Of a stretch of 60,000 nucleotides of DNA, positions 33,669 to 45,959 are shown in pieces; positions within the stretch are counted from its first letter, which is position 1; each line of letters opens with the position of its first letter. Made by a program: the position numbers and the translations under genes. The notes under the pieces were generated by a model. It did no database searches, had not been told where the DNA came from, and was given only the letters and a program-made list of their open reading frames with translations. This stretch comes from Takakia lepidozioides (lineage: Eukaryota; Streptophyta; Takakiopsida; Takakiales; Takakiaceae): contig CM060732.1 of NCBI GenBank assembly GCA_030704615.1, forward strand, positions 27,220,001-27,280,000, in the 5' to 3' direction.

Positions 33669-36660
33669 GTTTTGGAATCAGCTCCGCATGGAGCTAAAGA
33701 ATCTGCAGTTCACTGAAGAGAGTAGGGACAGTGAGGGGCAGATGACTTCTGTTATTACTGATTTTACTGTACCGGTAGGACTTGAGCAGGCATCAAGGTG
33801 TCTTGCCGTGCCAAGTCAGTGTGATCTGGTTTCTGACGAGCAGATAATGCAGGAGGAGCAACCATTGCAGGTAGGAAATTTCACAAAACGTTACTGGCTT
33901 GCTGGTTTGTTATATCTTGACCTAATTATGCGTATCAGGAGTGCGTCTGACATCAGATTTACAAGCTTTGTATGATATTAACTCTTAGACCGGAGTCCTC
34001 GTGCTAGAAACCTTTGGAAATGGAGTGTCACACTTCATTTGGAGGGTTATATCTGTTTATGCTTGCTGGTTATGCTTTGACCCTGGCAAGTTCTTTCAAC
34101 ATGGAGGAGGTAATACAATGAAGCCTACCGGAGGTATTTCTGTTTTTTACACAACAGTTGCGAATTGCAAAGAGAATTCGCAGATTTATATGCACCATAA
34201 TATTTGTGTCACGGATACACCTCAGTGGGACCTTAAACAAAACTTGGCCGTAGTTGGCAGTTGCCCTTTCTATACATATTGTCACCTGTTTGTTTGCCAA
34301 GTTTTAAGGATGTTGTGACCGCATTACTTGTAATTAGGGGTAAGCCTGGCTTTCAAGAAATGTTTCCATACCTGTGATTCAATATTTTGGATGTATTGTT
34401 ACCAAACTTCGTCTATAAGAACTTGATCTGGTTCTTAAAGTCTAAGGGTCATAAGTAGAAAGTCACCCCAATTGTTAAAGATGACCGATTGGTAATTCTA
34501 ATATTCAGGTTGCTTGGTGCACAAAGATCATCAATCCAGGTGGATGACTCCGAGTATGTCATCAATGTCAAGCAAATTGCGAAGGTATGCCAGGAGTGAA
34601 CAATGGTTGCGGCCTCTCTAACAGCAGTTTTTAGGATGTACATGGTGATCATAGGTTGAGTATTTTGTTGAATGTAACTTGCGTTCTTAGGTTTGGAGAC
34701 TTCTACTTGAATGGGTAGAAGTGTTTTCGGAAGGCAAACACCTTCCTCCATGTGCAGCCATGCTGCTAACATCCTCTTGCTTTTGTTTGATTGCAGTTTG
34801 TGGTTGGATTGGGTGAGAAGGTATGTCTGGCAGATATTGAGGAGGCCATGCGCGTTGGGTCTCTCTCTTTCTCTCTTGCTCTCTCACTCTCTATTCACTC
34901 CTTTGATCACGCTTGTCACTCCTTTAATCACTCAGCTCCAGTGTGGCCTATCTTGTCATTTGAGACATCATTTTGATTGCACATCTGCCTTTGTGTCCAT
35001 ACTGTCATCTCCTCACCCGTGGGTCAATGACAATTTGGATCTGGGTACAATTTGGACCTCGCAGAAAATATCAAGGAAGGATTGTTGTTCTGTTGTTGCT
35101 TAGATTTTGATGGCAACTTATCAAATCCAGATTTGGAGCCACTCAAGATTGATCTCAATGTCACAATGATGACACTGGAAGAGAAGCCTAATATTACCTA
35201 CAGTGAGTGGGGTGCAACAGATCGAGAAGATGTGTGAGGTGAGACTCAAATAAGCTTATACTGTCGGTCATTTTCAAAAAGATGTATTGATCAAAGTGTC
35301 CTGGTACGTATTGTCTTAAACCAAATCCTGTAATGACAGGAAAACATTTTGGGGGATGATGACCTGCATGCAACAATTGCTGGATACGTTGACTTTTTAG
35401 AGAGACTTATGAATTAGTGGGTGAAAGGTTAGTCAATCATTAGTCAATGGTAAGCTGTTGGCCCTTATTCTCATTATTGACATTAGATGCAGCTCCTGGG
35501 TGTGGAAATAGAGGGTTTTTTAAATTGGTTAGGTCTGATATGATTGGGCCGCTACTTTTGCACATCGCAGATCAGAGTGAAAGTTTGACCTGAGTGCATG
35601 TGAACTGGTGTAACCTCTGGGATTAGGTTATTTGTAGTCAGATGGACAATTACATAAGAAATGGGGACCATGCCATTGTGATAAGTGAAAGCATCTTTGA
35701 AGCAGGTGTTCCAGAACTGAAAATTGAAACTTGTTCTAGATGTAGTTAACCTGATGAGAGGAGTTAAAGCCAATCTGGAGAAGTTTTGCCAAGCGTTTCT
35801 GCTCGTGGACAGATCCAGCTTTCAAAAGCCTCCAGTCACTGTTACTGCAACTATTAGTCTACAACTCAGCATTTTGTCATCCATTAACTCAATTTTTATC
35901 CGAGAGGGTCTCCTCTCATCCATGAACTCAGATAATTACTGCAAGTCGCCATCGGCTGGCTCAACCCTCTCAGGTTTTGTCAGCATGGCTCCTTGCAGCA
36001 ATCACCTAGTTAAAAGTAGAAGACTTTGGAAGGAGAAGGTTTTGGATTTGAAGTGGTTTTGTTTGCTGACCAGTGTACTAATTGGATATCTGTGACGCAG
36101 GTGGTAGAGTGCCTATGCTACACCCACAGAAGTTTGTGAAGCTAGGGGTTGATCCCCCCAAGGGAGTGCTTTCGTATGGACCACCTGGCATGGGGAAGAC
36201 CCTATTTAGCACATGCAGTTGCAAATCAGACGGAGGCTTGCTTCATTTGTGTTGTTGGTAGCGAGCTTGTTCAGTAATACGTGGGAGAGGGGGCATGTGT
36301 GATCTGTGAGATTTTCCAGGTAAGCTCTTGTATGTCACAAAGGTTTGTTCAACTACTCTATCTGGATGCCCAATCATTCGGCCTAAGCTATGGCTCTCTC
36401 CTGAATCACTGAGCTCTACATTTTGTCTTGGGTGAGGAGATGGCACAATCAAAGAAGGCATGCATTGTGTTCATAGATGAGGTGGATGCAATAGGATGAG
36501 CATGATTTGATGATGGAGTGGGGGTGATAATAAAGTGCAATGCACAATGCTTGAGATTGTGAACCGACTTGACGGCTTCGATGCCTGTGGCAACATCAAA
36601 GTGTCGATGACACCAACAGGTGTGTGGTGGTCTGCTTGTCTTCCTGACCTGAGGACTCCC
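33669..36660 (+). pseudogene. RPT1: Unprocessed pseudogene of 26S proteasome AAA-ATPase subunit RPT1 (regulatory subunit 7)
   Basis: Six exon remnants separated by intact GT-AG introns: to 33,870 (SQCDLVSDEQIMQEEQPLQ), 34,509-34,583 (CTKIINP, EYVINVKQIAK), 34,797-34,858 (FVVGLGEKVCLADIEEAMRV), about 35,095-35,238 (VTMMTLEEKPNITY), 36,101-36,319 ([14 protein letters not shown], Walker A GPPGMGKT) and 36,440-36,660 (Walker [25 protein letters not shown]). These match the RPT1 order of blocks. Lesions: one-base shifts at about 34,534, 35,097, 36,110 and in the segment after Walker A; a TAA at 36,276 region in VQ-stop-YVGEG; two stops after DEVDAIG. The Walker A Thr is Met. The C-terminal third (lid, arginine fingers, HbYX tail) is absent. 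Because introns survive, it arose by DNA duplication, not retroposition. Confidence 0.88.
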
Positions 36661-37690
36661 TGGGGTTGCTTGCAGGCATACGTTGGTTGGTCGGTTGGCT
36701 GTGATGGATCCAGGTGAGGCCACTTCACCTTCTTTTGTTGCAAGAAATGCTACTAAAGGCAAGAGACTAAGGGAGTGAGGCTTTGAGCTCTCTCAAACCT
36801 CAGATCTGTTTGTATGTGTTGATTGTGTACAGTACATGCTGCTGCTGCTTTTACTCTGAATGGTTTGATGGATCTATGAGCTTGTACCTCCATGGAAAGG
36901 AGTTACCTCTAAGGAGAAATGCTCTTCCTACATCTACTGTCCTATTCTATGATATGAAAGCGAGGAGGCAGATCTGTTTCTGAGAAGGGCTGACCTGGTG
37001 TGCATCTGGATGCCACTTAGTACACCTTAAAACTGCTTTTCGAGCAAGGATATGTAAAGGGAGGTATGGAGTATGGAGGCAGGTGTGGGTAGAGATAGTT
37101 TGATGGTGCCTAAATTAAAAAGAGGCCAAAACATTGCACATTGTGCTTAGTGTTTCCTTGTCTAGCTTTGACATGCTAGGTAATCTCTCTCGCGCGCATC
37201 ATGCACAAAGCAACGCTAGGGAGGCCTAGCATCCACCATGCATGCCAAGGCACAAGTTCAGGACAAGCAGCAAGTCACAAAGGAGCAATAACAGTCAGAA
37301 GTTCACAGCAAGCCGCTCTTTCAACCGTAACTGTCAGTGGCTACATATATCTCTCTTCAGCTTCAAAGCATTAAATTTAAGTTAGCGAGCTTTTAAGTTT
37401 TGGAGCCCCCTCTAATCCTGCACCCGTTCACCGTTCCTGTTTCTGCTCCATTCAAAGTGGACCAGGTCTCTATCCCTTCCCCTCCTCTGTATCTCCCAAC
37501 ACATTTGGGGCTGAGGGGTGATCCCTGTGGAAACCCAGGCTTAAACCACTTCACATTTGTTATCAATGTCATCCCTGAAACAGATCATACTAGCAAAGAG
37601 AGGATTGGTGGTCTCATGACAGTACGCACCCATTCCCAGAGCTAGTCAAGTCGATGTTAGTTCTTCATAGTGTCCACTCTCTTTGTGTTG

Positions 37691-38095
37691 TCATACCAAG
37701 CAGCCCTTTGGAGTCTGAATGATACCTGGCTTGAAGTCATAGTTGAACAGTAAGGTGGTCAGCTCCTTGAGCTCGTGCCTGCTCCTCTTCCATATGTGAA
37801 GAGTGGCCAGGCTTTCTAACCTTGATGGGCTGCTGACCCATGGAAAACCCTTGTGAGTCATCCTGTTATCCATTGTTCTAGGAAAAATATCTGAACAGAA
37901 TAACTGATCCACATTCAAGGGAGTGAGAGAAGGAGAGGTGCTAAAGGGTATGATAACTGGTCTTGTGGCAGGTGCTGATACATGGAGTGTCTCCTCAAAG
38001 GCTGGCATGTGTGCTATCGCGCTCCGGGCAGAAGACTGTGACAGAGAAAGTTTTTTCAGAGGGGGGTGAATAAAGTGATCTAAGACATCAAACAT
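37691..38095 (-). CDS. Hypothetical exon, unrecognised
   Basis: A 134-codon frame on the minus strand with a fairly protein-like composition (LFCSDIFPRTMDNRMTHKGF, LHIWKRSRHELKELTTLLF). It ends near a plausible donor (GTATGA after KGCL). I do not recognise the family. It could be a piece of a transposon protein or chance. No partner exons were found. Confidence 0.22.
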   Translation of the reverse strand: MFDVLDHFIHPPLKKLSLSQSSARSAIAHMPAFEETLHVSAPATRPVIIPFSTSPSLTPLNVDQLFCSDIFPRTMDNRMTHKGFPWVSSPSRLESLATLHIWKRSRHELKELTTLLFNYDFKPGIIQTPKGCLV

Positions 38096-38504
38096 TTAGT
38101 GCTACTCCCAAGTATATGTTGTACAATTGATTTAGGACTTGCTTGTCCAGTCAGTTGTTGCTGAAAACTGATCTCAAGAGCAATACCTTGTAAACCTAAC
38201 ATCAAGTTTAAAATTTTATTCAATAGTACTCATGCAGTGTCACAGTTATATAGCTGGCTGTTGAGAAATGGATTGCGGGTGGAGTAGTTCCCATGACACA
38301 CTTCTGATGCACCAAAAGTTACTCAATCCTGCAGAGGAGTGAAAGTGAAAGTTTAGTGCAGTGACTCCAACAGTGGGAAGACTGTCGACTCCACTGTTCA
38401 AGTCTACTCCACTCCAAAGCTTTGCACTCTATGGTTCACCTTCAATGCAATGGCAACTCTCACGTCCATGAAAAGACGCGGGGGATACGATATGGTATTT
38501 ACCC

Positions 38505-38680
38505 CGTAAGAATGACGTTGTTGAGGGCAGTAGGTATGTAGATGGATCACTGCATAGATTTTGATGACTCTTCAACCCTAAAGGCTGCTGCCGCTTGCTA
38601 CATCTGGATATCAGGAAAGTCTCGGTGACGTGACCCGATCAGTGCTGCCAGAAATGTGAACTCGGAGCTTTGATTCTGCA
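38505..38680. repeat. Dispersed repeat, copy related to 15,811-15,976
   Basis: Same ordered short blocks as the copy downstream of the PPR gene (GTAGGTATGTAGATGGATCA; GATCAGTGCTGCCAGA; GAGCTTTGATTC). Element type unknown. Confidence 0.4.
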
Positions 38681-41600
38681 TTGCACAAGTGTGGAGGTGG
38701 GGCCAGCGCTAGCTCACCTCGCTGCATATGCCTTCGGATATCCTCACTACACTGACCCCACACCCTTGCAGGGTACCTGCTGCGGTGAGCGAAGGTGGGG
38801 CCGATGAGGAGCTACCAATTGTCAATGATAACGCATCCACACCTCCTGTGCAGCGATCGTCAGATGTGCCGATTACTCGGACCCACGCTCGCAAACCAAC
38901 ATCATTTGCCGGTGCTTTTCACTCAAACATCTCTTTCACAAAACCTCTTTGACCTGCTTGGAGCTCATTTTGCACATGTACTGTACTGTACCTCCACCCT
39001 CCTTACTAGGTGGTTTCTAGACACCTTCATCGATTCCCGCAAACTCGTAAACATCTTGTCCTTGCGCGGCAACATGCTAGTTATTAGTTAGTCAACCTTC
39101 ATACGCATTGTGCCTGTCCCTGCCAACAGACCTGACGCTCACCATTTGCTACACTGTCTCTCTCCGCCTCCTCAGCAACCTCCTGTTTCCACCCACCACG
39201 TGGGCCCCCTGCCAAGTTTGTTTGGAGGAAAAAGAAAGAATGCAAATAGTTAACTGCTTGTGAAGCAGGCTTTTATTATTTATTCAGTCCTGTGTCCTCT
39301 CTCTCTGTCCTGCACTACATACTCCGGGCACTTCTGGATTACGTCCAAGCATTTCCAAAATCCGGGCAGGTCCAGTTGAGAAGTTTGAGCGGGCTTCAGG
39401 ACGGGCACAATTTGGACTTTCCCGGATTTGAGAGTCAGAAACTACGGACTAAGTTAGTGGACTTGTCCACGACTCTCGATTCCTGCAACACCACAAATTC
39501 TAACTCCTACGATAGATTTTCAAAACTTTTAGAGACTTGTATTGATAGGCTACATATAAGGGAAAGAGAGAGAGAGATGGGCACTGGCAGCGTAAGAGTA
39601 GGGTAAGCAAATTCACAGGGAGAGGGTGATGGTACAGTCGTACAGTCTGCCCTCCATATCAGTTAATGTTTGGGAGTAAGAAAAATTGTAACACTTAAAG
39701 GATTCTAACACTTTAACAGATACAAATTTAGGATCAATGAAAACTAACATTTGTAAAGTTCACTCTTACATAAGGAGCCCAAAAAATGTTCACGTTAATA
39801 GAACTATGAGAAGGGAAAAATCGTGGTGGCTGATGATCTACAGCCAGTGAAGGTTGGAAGAAAGACTCTATACATGTCTGATGTGACACATACACATGTT
39901 CACTATTCAAAGAGGGGAGTAAGCAGTGTTTAACAGTTAGACACTTGCTTAGTTCCCAAGTAGGGAGTAAGAATTACGCTAACACATAAGGTTTTTTTTA
40001 ACGCTTATGGAGGTAACAGATGTGTAGCGCTGCCTGCACCACACATCCCTAGGGAAGGGGTCTGGAATCTTTGGGCTCACGCGTCTGCATGCGCCTTCCC
40101 ATCCTATCACGCTGCCCCCTTCAACCATCCCACTCATCCGCCTGACTTAGGGCTCGAATCCTGTTATCTGCTTCTGGACTGCTACCGTCTGCCTGCACAG
40201 CGTGCTCGCTAGGTATCCTGCATGGCTCGCTCATCAAGTGGGAAGGGGCCTCGCGCATCTCACGCTTCCTTTCCAAAACAAAAGCAAGAAAAATATTTAA
40301 CTACTAATAATTTTATATATATATATGTATATGGGCGACTGCTTTTTGGTGGGGTCGATCTGGCTGCTGGTGGGCCGCGACCCGAGATCCTGCCGGGTAC
40401 GACGGGCGTACTGATTGCCCTATGGCCGACGCTGCACGTGCCGAGTGTTGGATGGCTGTATGACACTTGTCCTAAAATAGATGGCCGATACAATGTTCTG
40501 GGAGCATATTAGCCTGCCAGACTCTAGGTCATGGGTAGCGCCGGAGATCTAACCAGAGTTAGTTCCTCACCTCACCTCTCCTCTTTACCTGGTCTTATTT
40601 GTAACTTTGGATGTTGTCAAATGAATGACAATCATCTAGCATTCCATTCTTCTAAACCCAACCCACTCGCAATGTCACCCGTCTCGCATAATTCTCGCAT
40701 AATTCTCAACAACAAACGAAACATGGACCCTCCCAACAAAAATTGAAGGACGGAAAGCATTTTCGTTGGTGCTTATTATTAATTTTCCGGAATATAATTT
40801 CCTCGGAAATCCTGTACCCGCCGGTTTCGGTTATGAAAAAAATTCGAATATCTCATACTGCAAGAACATTTCAAGGTACCTGTCATCAATACCTCCCGTT
40901 ATTGTATGGCCGATACCCGGAATGATCCGGTTATTTATATCTATTTTTTAATTTTTGAAGTAAAATTGTAGTTGTACAAGCTCATTTTGAAAGCACCATG
41001 CCCTTCTCTGCATATACCCTACCTACTGTCATCCCGGCTTTGACCACGTCACCGTGATCCTCTTTTCCGAACGGCCCCGGACCCGCACATGCAGTGCCGT
41101 ACTATCGATAACCTGCTCTCTTTGCAACGGGCCTCCGTTCGGATATTTGTCAACTGAGAGTACATATGATCTTTTGTTTAGACCTACATTCTACTTCATC
41201 CATCCTACATCCATGCTCACATCTGACATGCCTAGGCCGCAGCCAATGGGCACATGCCACCCATGACGCCCCATGGCGTCATCTGCCATCACGCCTCTGC
41301 AGCTACACATGGCCATGGAATCTACGAAGCGACTCGGGAGCGGCGTTCCCCGCTGTTTTGCGCCCGGGATCGGGCCCACCCACCATCCCAAGTTCGAACA
41401 CGCTGCAGTTAGGGCCCCGCTGGTGCTGGGCTCAAATCCGCACAACCGGCCTCTGTGAGCAAGTCCTTGTCGGTCGCGCACCTTCCCTCATTCAGTGTTC
41501 CCTGCCGACAATGCCGAGGGTCTCGCATGGCGCGCCGCTGATTTGTGGCGCTCACACGTGGGCTCCCGGAATTGGCTCGCTGCGGCTAACCGGGGCGGCC

Positions 41601-43193
41601 GGTCAGCTGAAGGGTTTCTACCCACTTTGACCCAGTCCCCTGATTGGACTGCGAATCAAGTAAATGCGTGAAAAAGCAAGCTGCATAATCTAGTCCCATC
41701 GTTTCTAGATGTTTCGGACCGTTCGATGTCTGCCGCGTGTGAGGTGTACCGGGAAAGCCGGTTACCGGTGGTCATTCGCCACCCCTATGTGCGAGCTGTT
41801 CTCTTTCTCCCTCTCTGTCTCTCTGCTCGCAGCACGACAGCCGCGGGTGCCTTCTCTATTGCAGTGCCTGCCGAGTTTTGTGTGCGTCGGCTGCTCTACT
41901 GCATGGCCGCATGCAAGGTGTTGCGTTGCTGGACTTGCTGATTGTATGTGGATTTCGAACCTACAGCTTGAAGCGCAAGGATCGTTCGAGGAATTGCGGG
42001 CGGTGCGAGTGAGTAATTTTCGGCTTTCTCTGTGATCGGGAGGCCGCATTTTCTGGGGGATCCCTCCAAGTCTTCTTCTGTGGGGAGGAGTGATAAAGTT
42101 AGTGTTTTGCTTGTCGCACAAGGAAGAAATAGCAAGAAAGCGGTTCTGTTGTTTGTGGCAGAAGGAAGGACTAGCGCACTGTTCATCGCTCTTGCTATCC
42201 CTTCTTTTCAGTTCGGAATTCCTTACTGTGAACGAGTTCTGAGAACGGTCTGCTGTACGCCGAGAGGAGTTCGGGACGTTTCTTAAAGCGTCTGGACTTT
42301 CTTAGAGAATTTGGCTGCGGAGTAGGGTGGAAATGAGCGTCTTGGTGTGGTTTGGAGGATGCAGCGAATCGCGACAGGCAGCATGAGTGGAATCTGTAGA
42401 GCAGGTTAGCCAGTCCGCACTACCTCATCATGTAGTTTCTTCTTAAAGGGTGTCTTCTTAGAAGAGAGGAAGCCAGAGAGATGGAGACATAGCCAATGTG
42501 AAGTGCAGGTTGGCAGCCACATTTCGCTGGGTGTCATGTGATGTCGGTATGAATAGGAGTCAGTATTGGCACATCATAGGGCATGGCTAGCCTGCCAGAA
42601 TATTCTAGCATGCAATTTCTTTTTGGTTGTCGGTGGCATAGGCCATCCCTGTGTTGTATTCCCCGGAATGTGCAGAGCAAAGGTGATACTGACTTGCAGG
42701 TCGAACTCCCAAAGTGTTTTGACTTGGCAGACGAGGCATGTTGCAGATGCAAGACACTGTTTTCTCTTCCCTGATTCACATGGTTGTTCGTTGAATGTAC
42801 TTTCCATCGGTCTTCAACGTTTTTCTCTTTTTATTGTTGCTCATTTCGAGAATTGATTGTATTCGCTATGAAATTCACCAAGGACAAGTTACTCTGACAC
42901 CCGTGGGCTTCTCATTGGTGGTTGCTGTAGATCTTATTCATTGTTGATCAGATCCAAGTATGACATGGGTGGAGGGGTGGTTTGGATGTTTGGAATGTCT
43001 TAAGATTTTTCTTGTTTAGTTCAGAAGGTTCCTGGTATTTAGATGGGGTGGCATTTGCATAAGTAGGTACTAATGGAAGGTGGAAACGATTCTGTGGTGC
43101 AGGAGCGAGTAATGAATCCTGTAGGAAAGAAAGGGAGCACGAGGCCAGTGCCATTTTAAGAAAGGTTAAAGTGAGGTAGCAAAGATAGTTGTA

Positions 43194-45924
43194 ATGGAAC
43201 CCAAAGCGACTATTGCAAGTGTGCGCACTCGAGTGGGAAAATATGAACTTGGCCGTACCCTTGGAGAGGGAACCTTCGCCAAAGTTAAGTATGCAAGGAA
43301 CGTGGAGACTGGTGAGAGCGTTGCAATCAAAGTGCTGGACAAGGAGAAAATACTCAAGCATAAGATGGTCGAGCAGGTAGTGCTGGGCTCCCTCCTTACT
43401 TCTATCCATTGGAGTATTGTGTGTCTTCTCTGATTCCCTCCCTGCTCAATTGTACTCTCTTCCAGTTTCCTATGTCAGAACCTTCCATCGTCTGCATGTC
43501 TCTTTCTTCATTTCATCCCGTAGTTTGCATGGGAACAGGCTCTACTCAAATTTGTTCTATACTTCTTCCAGCTTGAATCTTCTCAGTTTTTCTTTTTTGG
43601 TTACTTTTAGTTGTAAGTATGGAGATATGTTGCTCTACTTGTGAGGATATTCTGCTGGCTTGGAATTTCGACATTAGAAGAGGGTCTCCACAAGTTGACG
43701 TATCCTGTAGCCCCAGGAAGAGTTCCACAACTGAATTGCAGTTGGGACATTTTTTGTTATCTCCATATGTAAATTAATCTTCTCTTGTTTTACTGATCCA
43801 AAATGCTGAAGTAATTTTCAAAGGGATTCTTTCCTGCAAATGCTCACCTACATGGACAATGGAACAGATCAAGCGAGAAATCTCAACAATGAAGCTGGTG
43901 AAGCACCCAAACATTGTGCAACTTTTGGAGGTAGACGTCTACCCTAGTTACTTGCCGAGAGGCAAAGATTGACCAGTGAATATGGCAGTGGTGACTAATG
44001 AAGTACAGAACCCTGTTAACTTTTCTCTCTCCCTGTTTCTCTAAGAGTCTATTTTTCTTGCCCATCTTCCTGGCCACAAGGCTACGGCAAACGACGTCTT
44101 ATGAGTACTTTTTTTTTTTTTTCTTACCCATCTTCCTGCCTTGCTCCCCCTTCCTCTATTATGTTGCACCCTTTCTGTGCTCTGTTGAGGGAAAACCTGT
44201 TTGGTGCTAGGAGGTCAGGACCTTGAGGACTCATGTGTGAGCTCCATGGCAGGTAATGGCCAGCAAGACAAAGATTTACATTGTACTCGAGTTTGTCACG
44301 GGTGGCGAGTTGTTTGACAAAATTGTAAGATTCATACCACCTGAATAAGTATGTGTTAGTATGCTGAATTGCACATATAGTTATCCCGTTCTCCCTTATG
44401 ATCTCCCCACTGCATTAATGAAGATGTGCCCTGTGAATGGGGCCCACTGCAAGCCTCCCATGGCAAAGGGGCATTGCCTCCTCCTCTCTCTCTCTCTTTT
44501 AATTGTATGAGTTTCCATATCCAGCTTGGGTGTGCTGAGGTGTTCCTGTTGTCTTGGGATTTCTCAGGTTCATCACGGGCGATTGAAAGAGGATGATGCA
44601 AGGAAATACTTTCACCAGCTCATAAATGCAGTGGACTACTGTCATAGTCGTGGTGTTTACCATAGAGATCTTAAGGTTTGTATATGGACTGGTTTTGGGT
44701 TTCTAGATTGCTGTGATGGTTCATGACTAGGTGTTGGGTCATCACTCATCCATTACTGTGGCTATCAGTGGTCGGCTTGTATCTGTGCACTTTCTGGTTC
44801 GTATTCAGAGCTTAATCACTGAGAAGGATGAGTAGCCACAATTCCAGGTGCCTGAGACAACGAAGTGATGAAGGACGCCAAAGCTGAATCTTGGCAGGAA
44901 ATGGAGTGCAGGCAGCTTCATGATTTAGTGAGGAGTTCAGTGGCATCACTAATTCATGGTGGTGAATAGTCCCTTGATCAAACTCTGCTAACTTGGGTTG
45001 TTTTGTCATGGAACAGCCAGAAAACCTGCTGTTGGATTCCAATGGAAACTTGAAGATATCTGACTTTGGGTTGAGTGCGCTGCCTCAGCAGTGCAGGGTA
45101 TGTCATCCATGCTGTTAACCCAGGTTGTAGTTTGGAGTATGGAACTGTTTGATGGTTGGCATTGTCTAAATGAATTACTCTGCATTCAAGTTACATGTCT
45201 CTCTCCCTCTCTCCCTCTCTCCCACTATGCATCATACTGGTTAAGTTACTGCATGGAGATGGGGGAGGATTTTAAACCCCTGTGGATTTGTCTAATTGGG
45301 AAGAGTCGGTGTGCAGGAGGACGGTCTACTACATACCACATGTGGAACTCCAAATTATGTGGCCCCAGAGGTGGAACTTGCTCTTCTGAACCCCTAATTG
45401 CTTGAGCGAGCCTCTATGGGTAGTTGTAGGATTTTCCTCTTAGTATTTCTTCGTTGGATTGTCATTAATAGAAAGACGGTTTGTTTATGGGCAGGTGATC
45501 AATGACAAAGGATATCATGGTGCTACTGCGGACTTGTGGTCATGTGGTGTCATCCTGTTTGTGCTCATGGCTGGATATCTACCCTTTGATGAGCCCAACC
45601 TCATGACCTTGTATAGAAAGGTGCGCAAACCTCTCTCAATATTCTTTGTGGTGAAACACTTAAATAACACGTGCCTGTCTCCCTATCTTTCCCTCCAACT
45701 ACGCCACTAGGCTATTGGGTTTGCATGCGGACAAGTGCTCTCCCCTCTGCGAGCACCTTAATGGCAGTTGCAGGAAAATAGATTATACCTGCAGCTGAGC
45801 TGTGGGGATAAGCTAAACCCTGATGGCTGCAAAACCCACAAATGTCTTTGGGAGGGTTAGTTTGCCACAGGTTCATTGGCCATAAGGCTATCTATTTCAA
45901 GAGAACGATTGCAGGGCATGAGTA

Positions 45925-45959
<35 letters not shown>

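Larger units (their letters stand above)
36661..43193. other. Long intergenic region upstream of CIPK
   Basis: No confident gene. It contains the hypothetical exon at 37,691-38,095, the repeat copy at 38,505-38,680, a short TA microsatellite at 40,313-40,332, a GC-richer block at 41,050-41,650 and, at its right end, the promoter and 5' leader of the CIPK gene. I could not place a TATA box or upstream exon with confidence. Confidence 0.4.

Noticed and set aside
40140-40160. tRNA-like GGCTCGAATCC box
   Set aside because: No cloverleaf arms or A box at the right distance; isolated similarity only.
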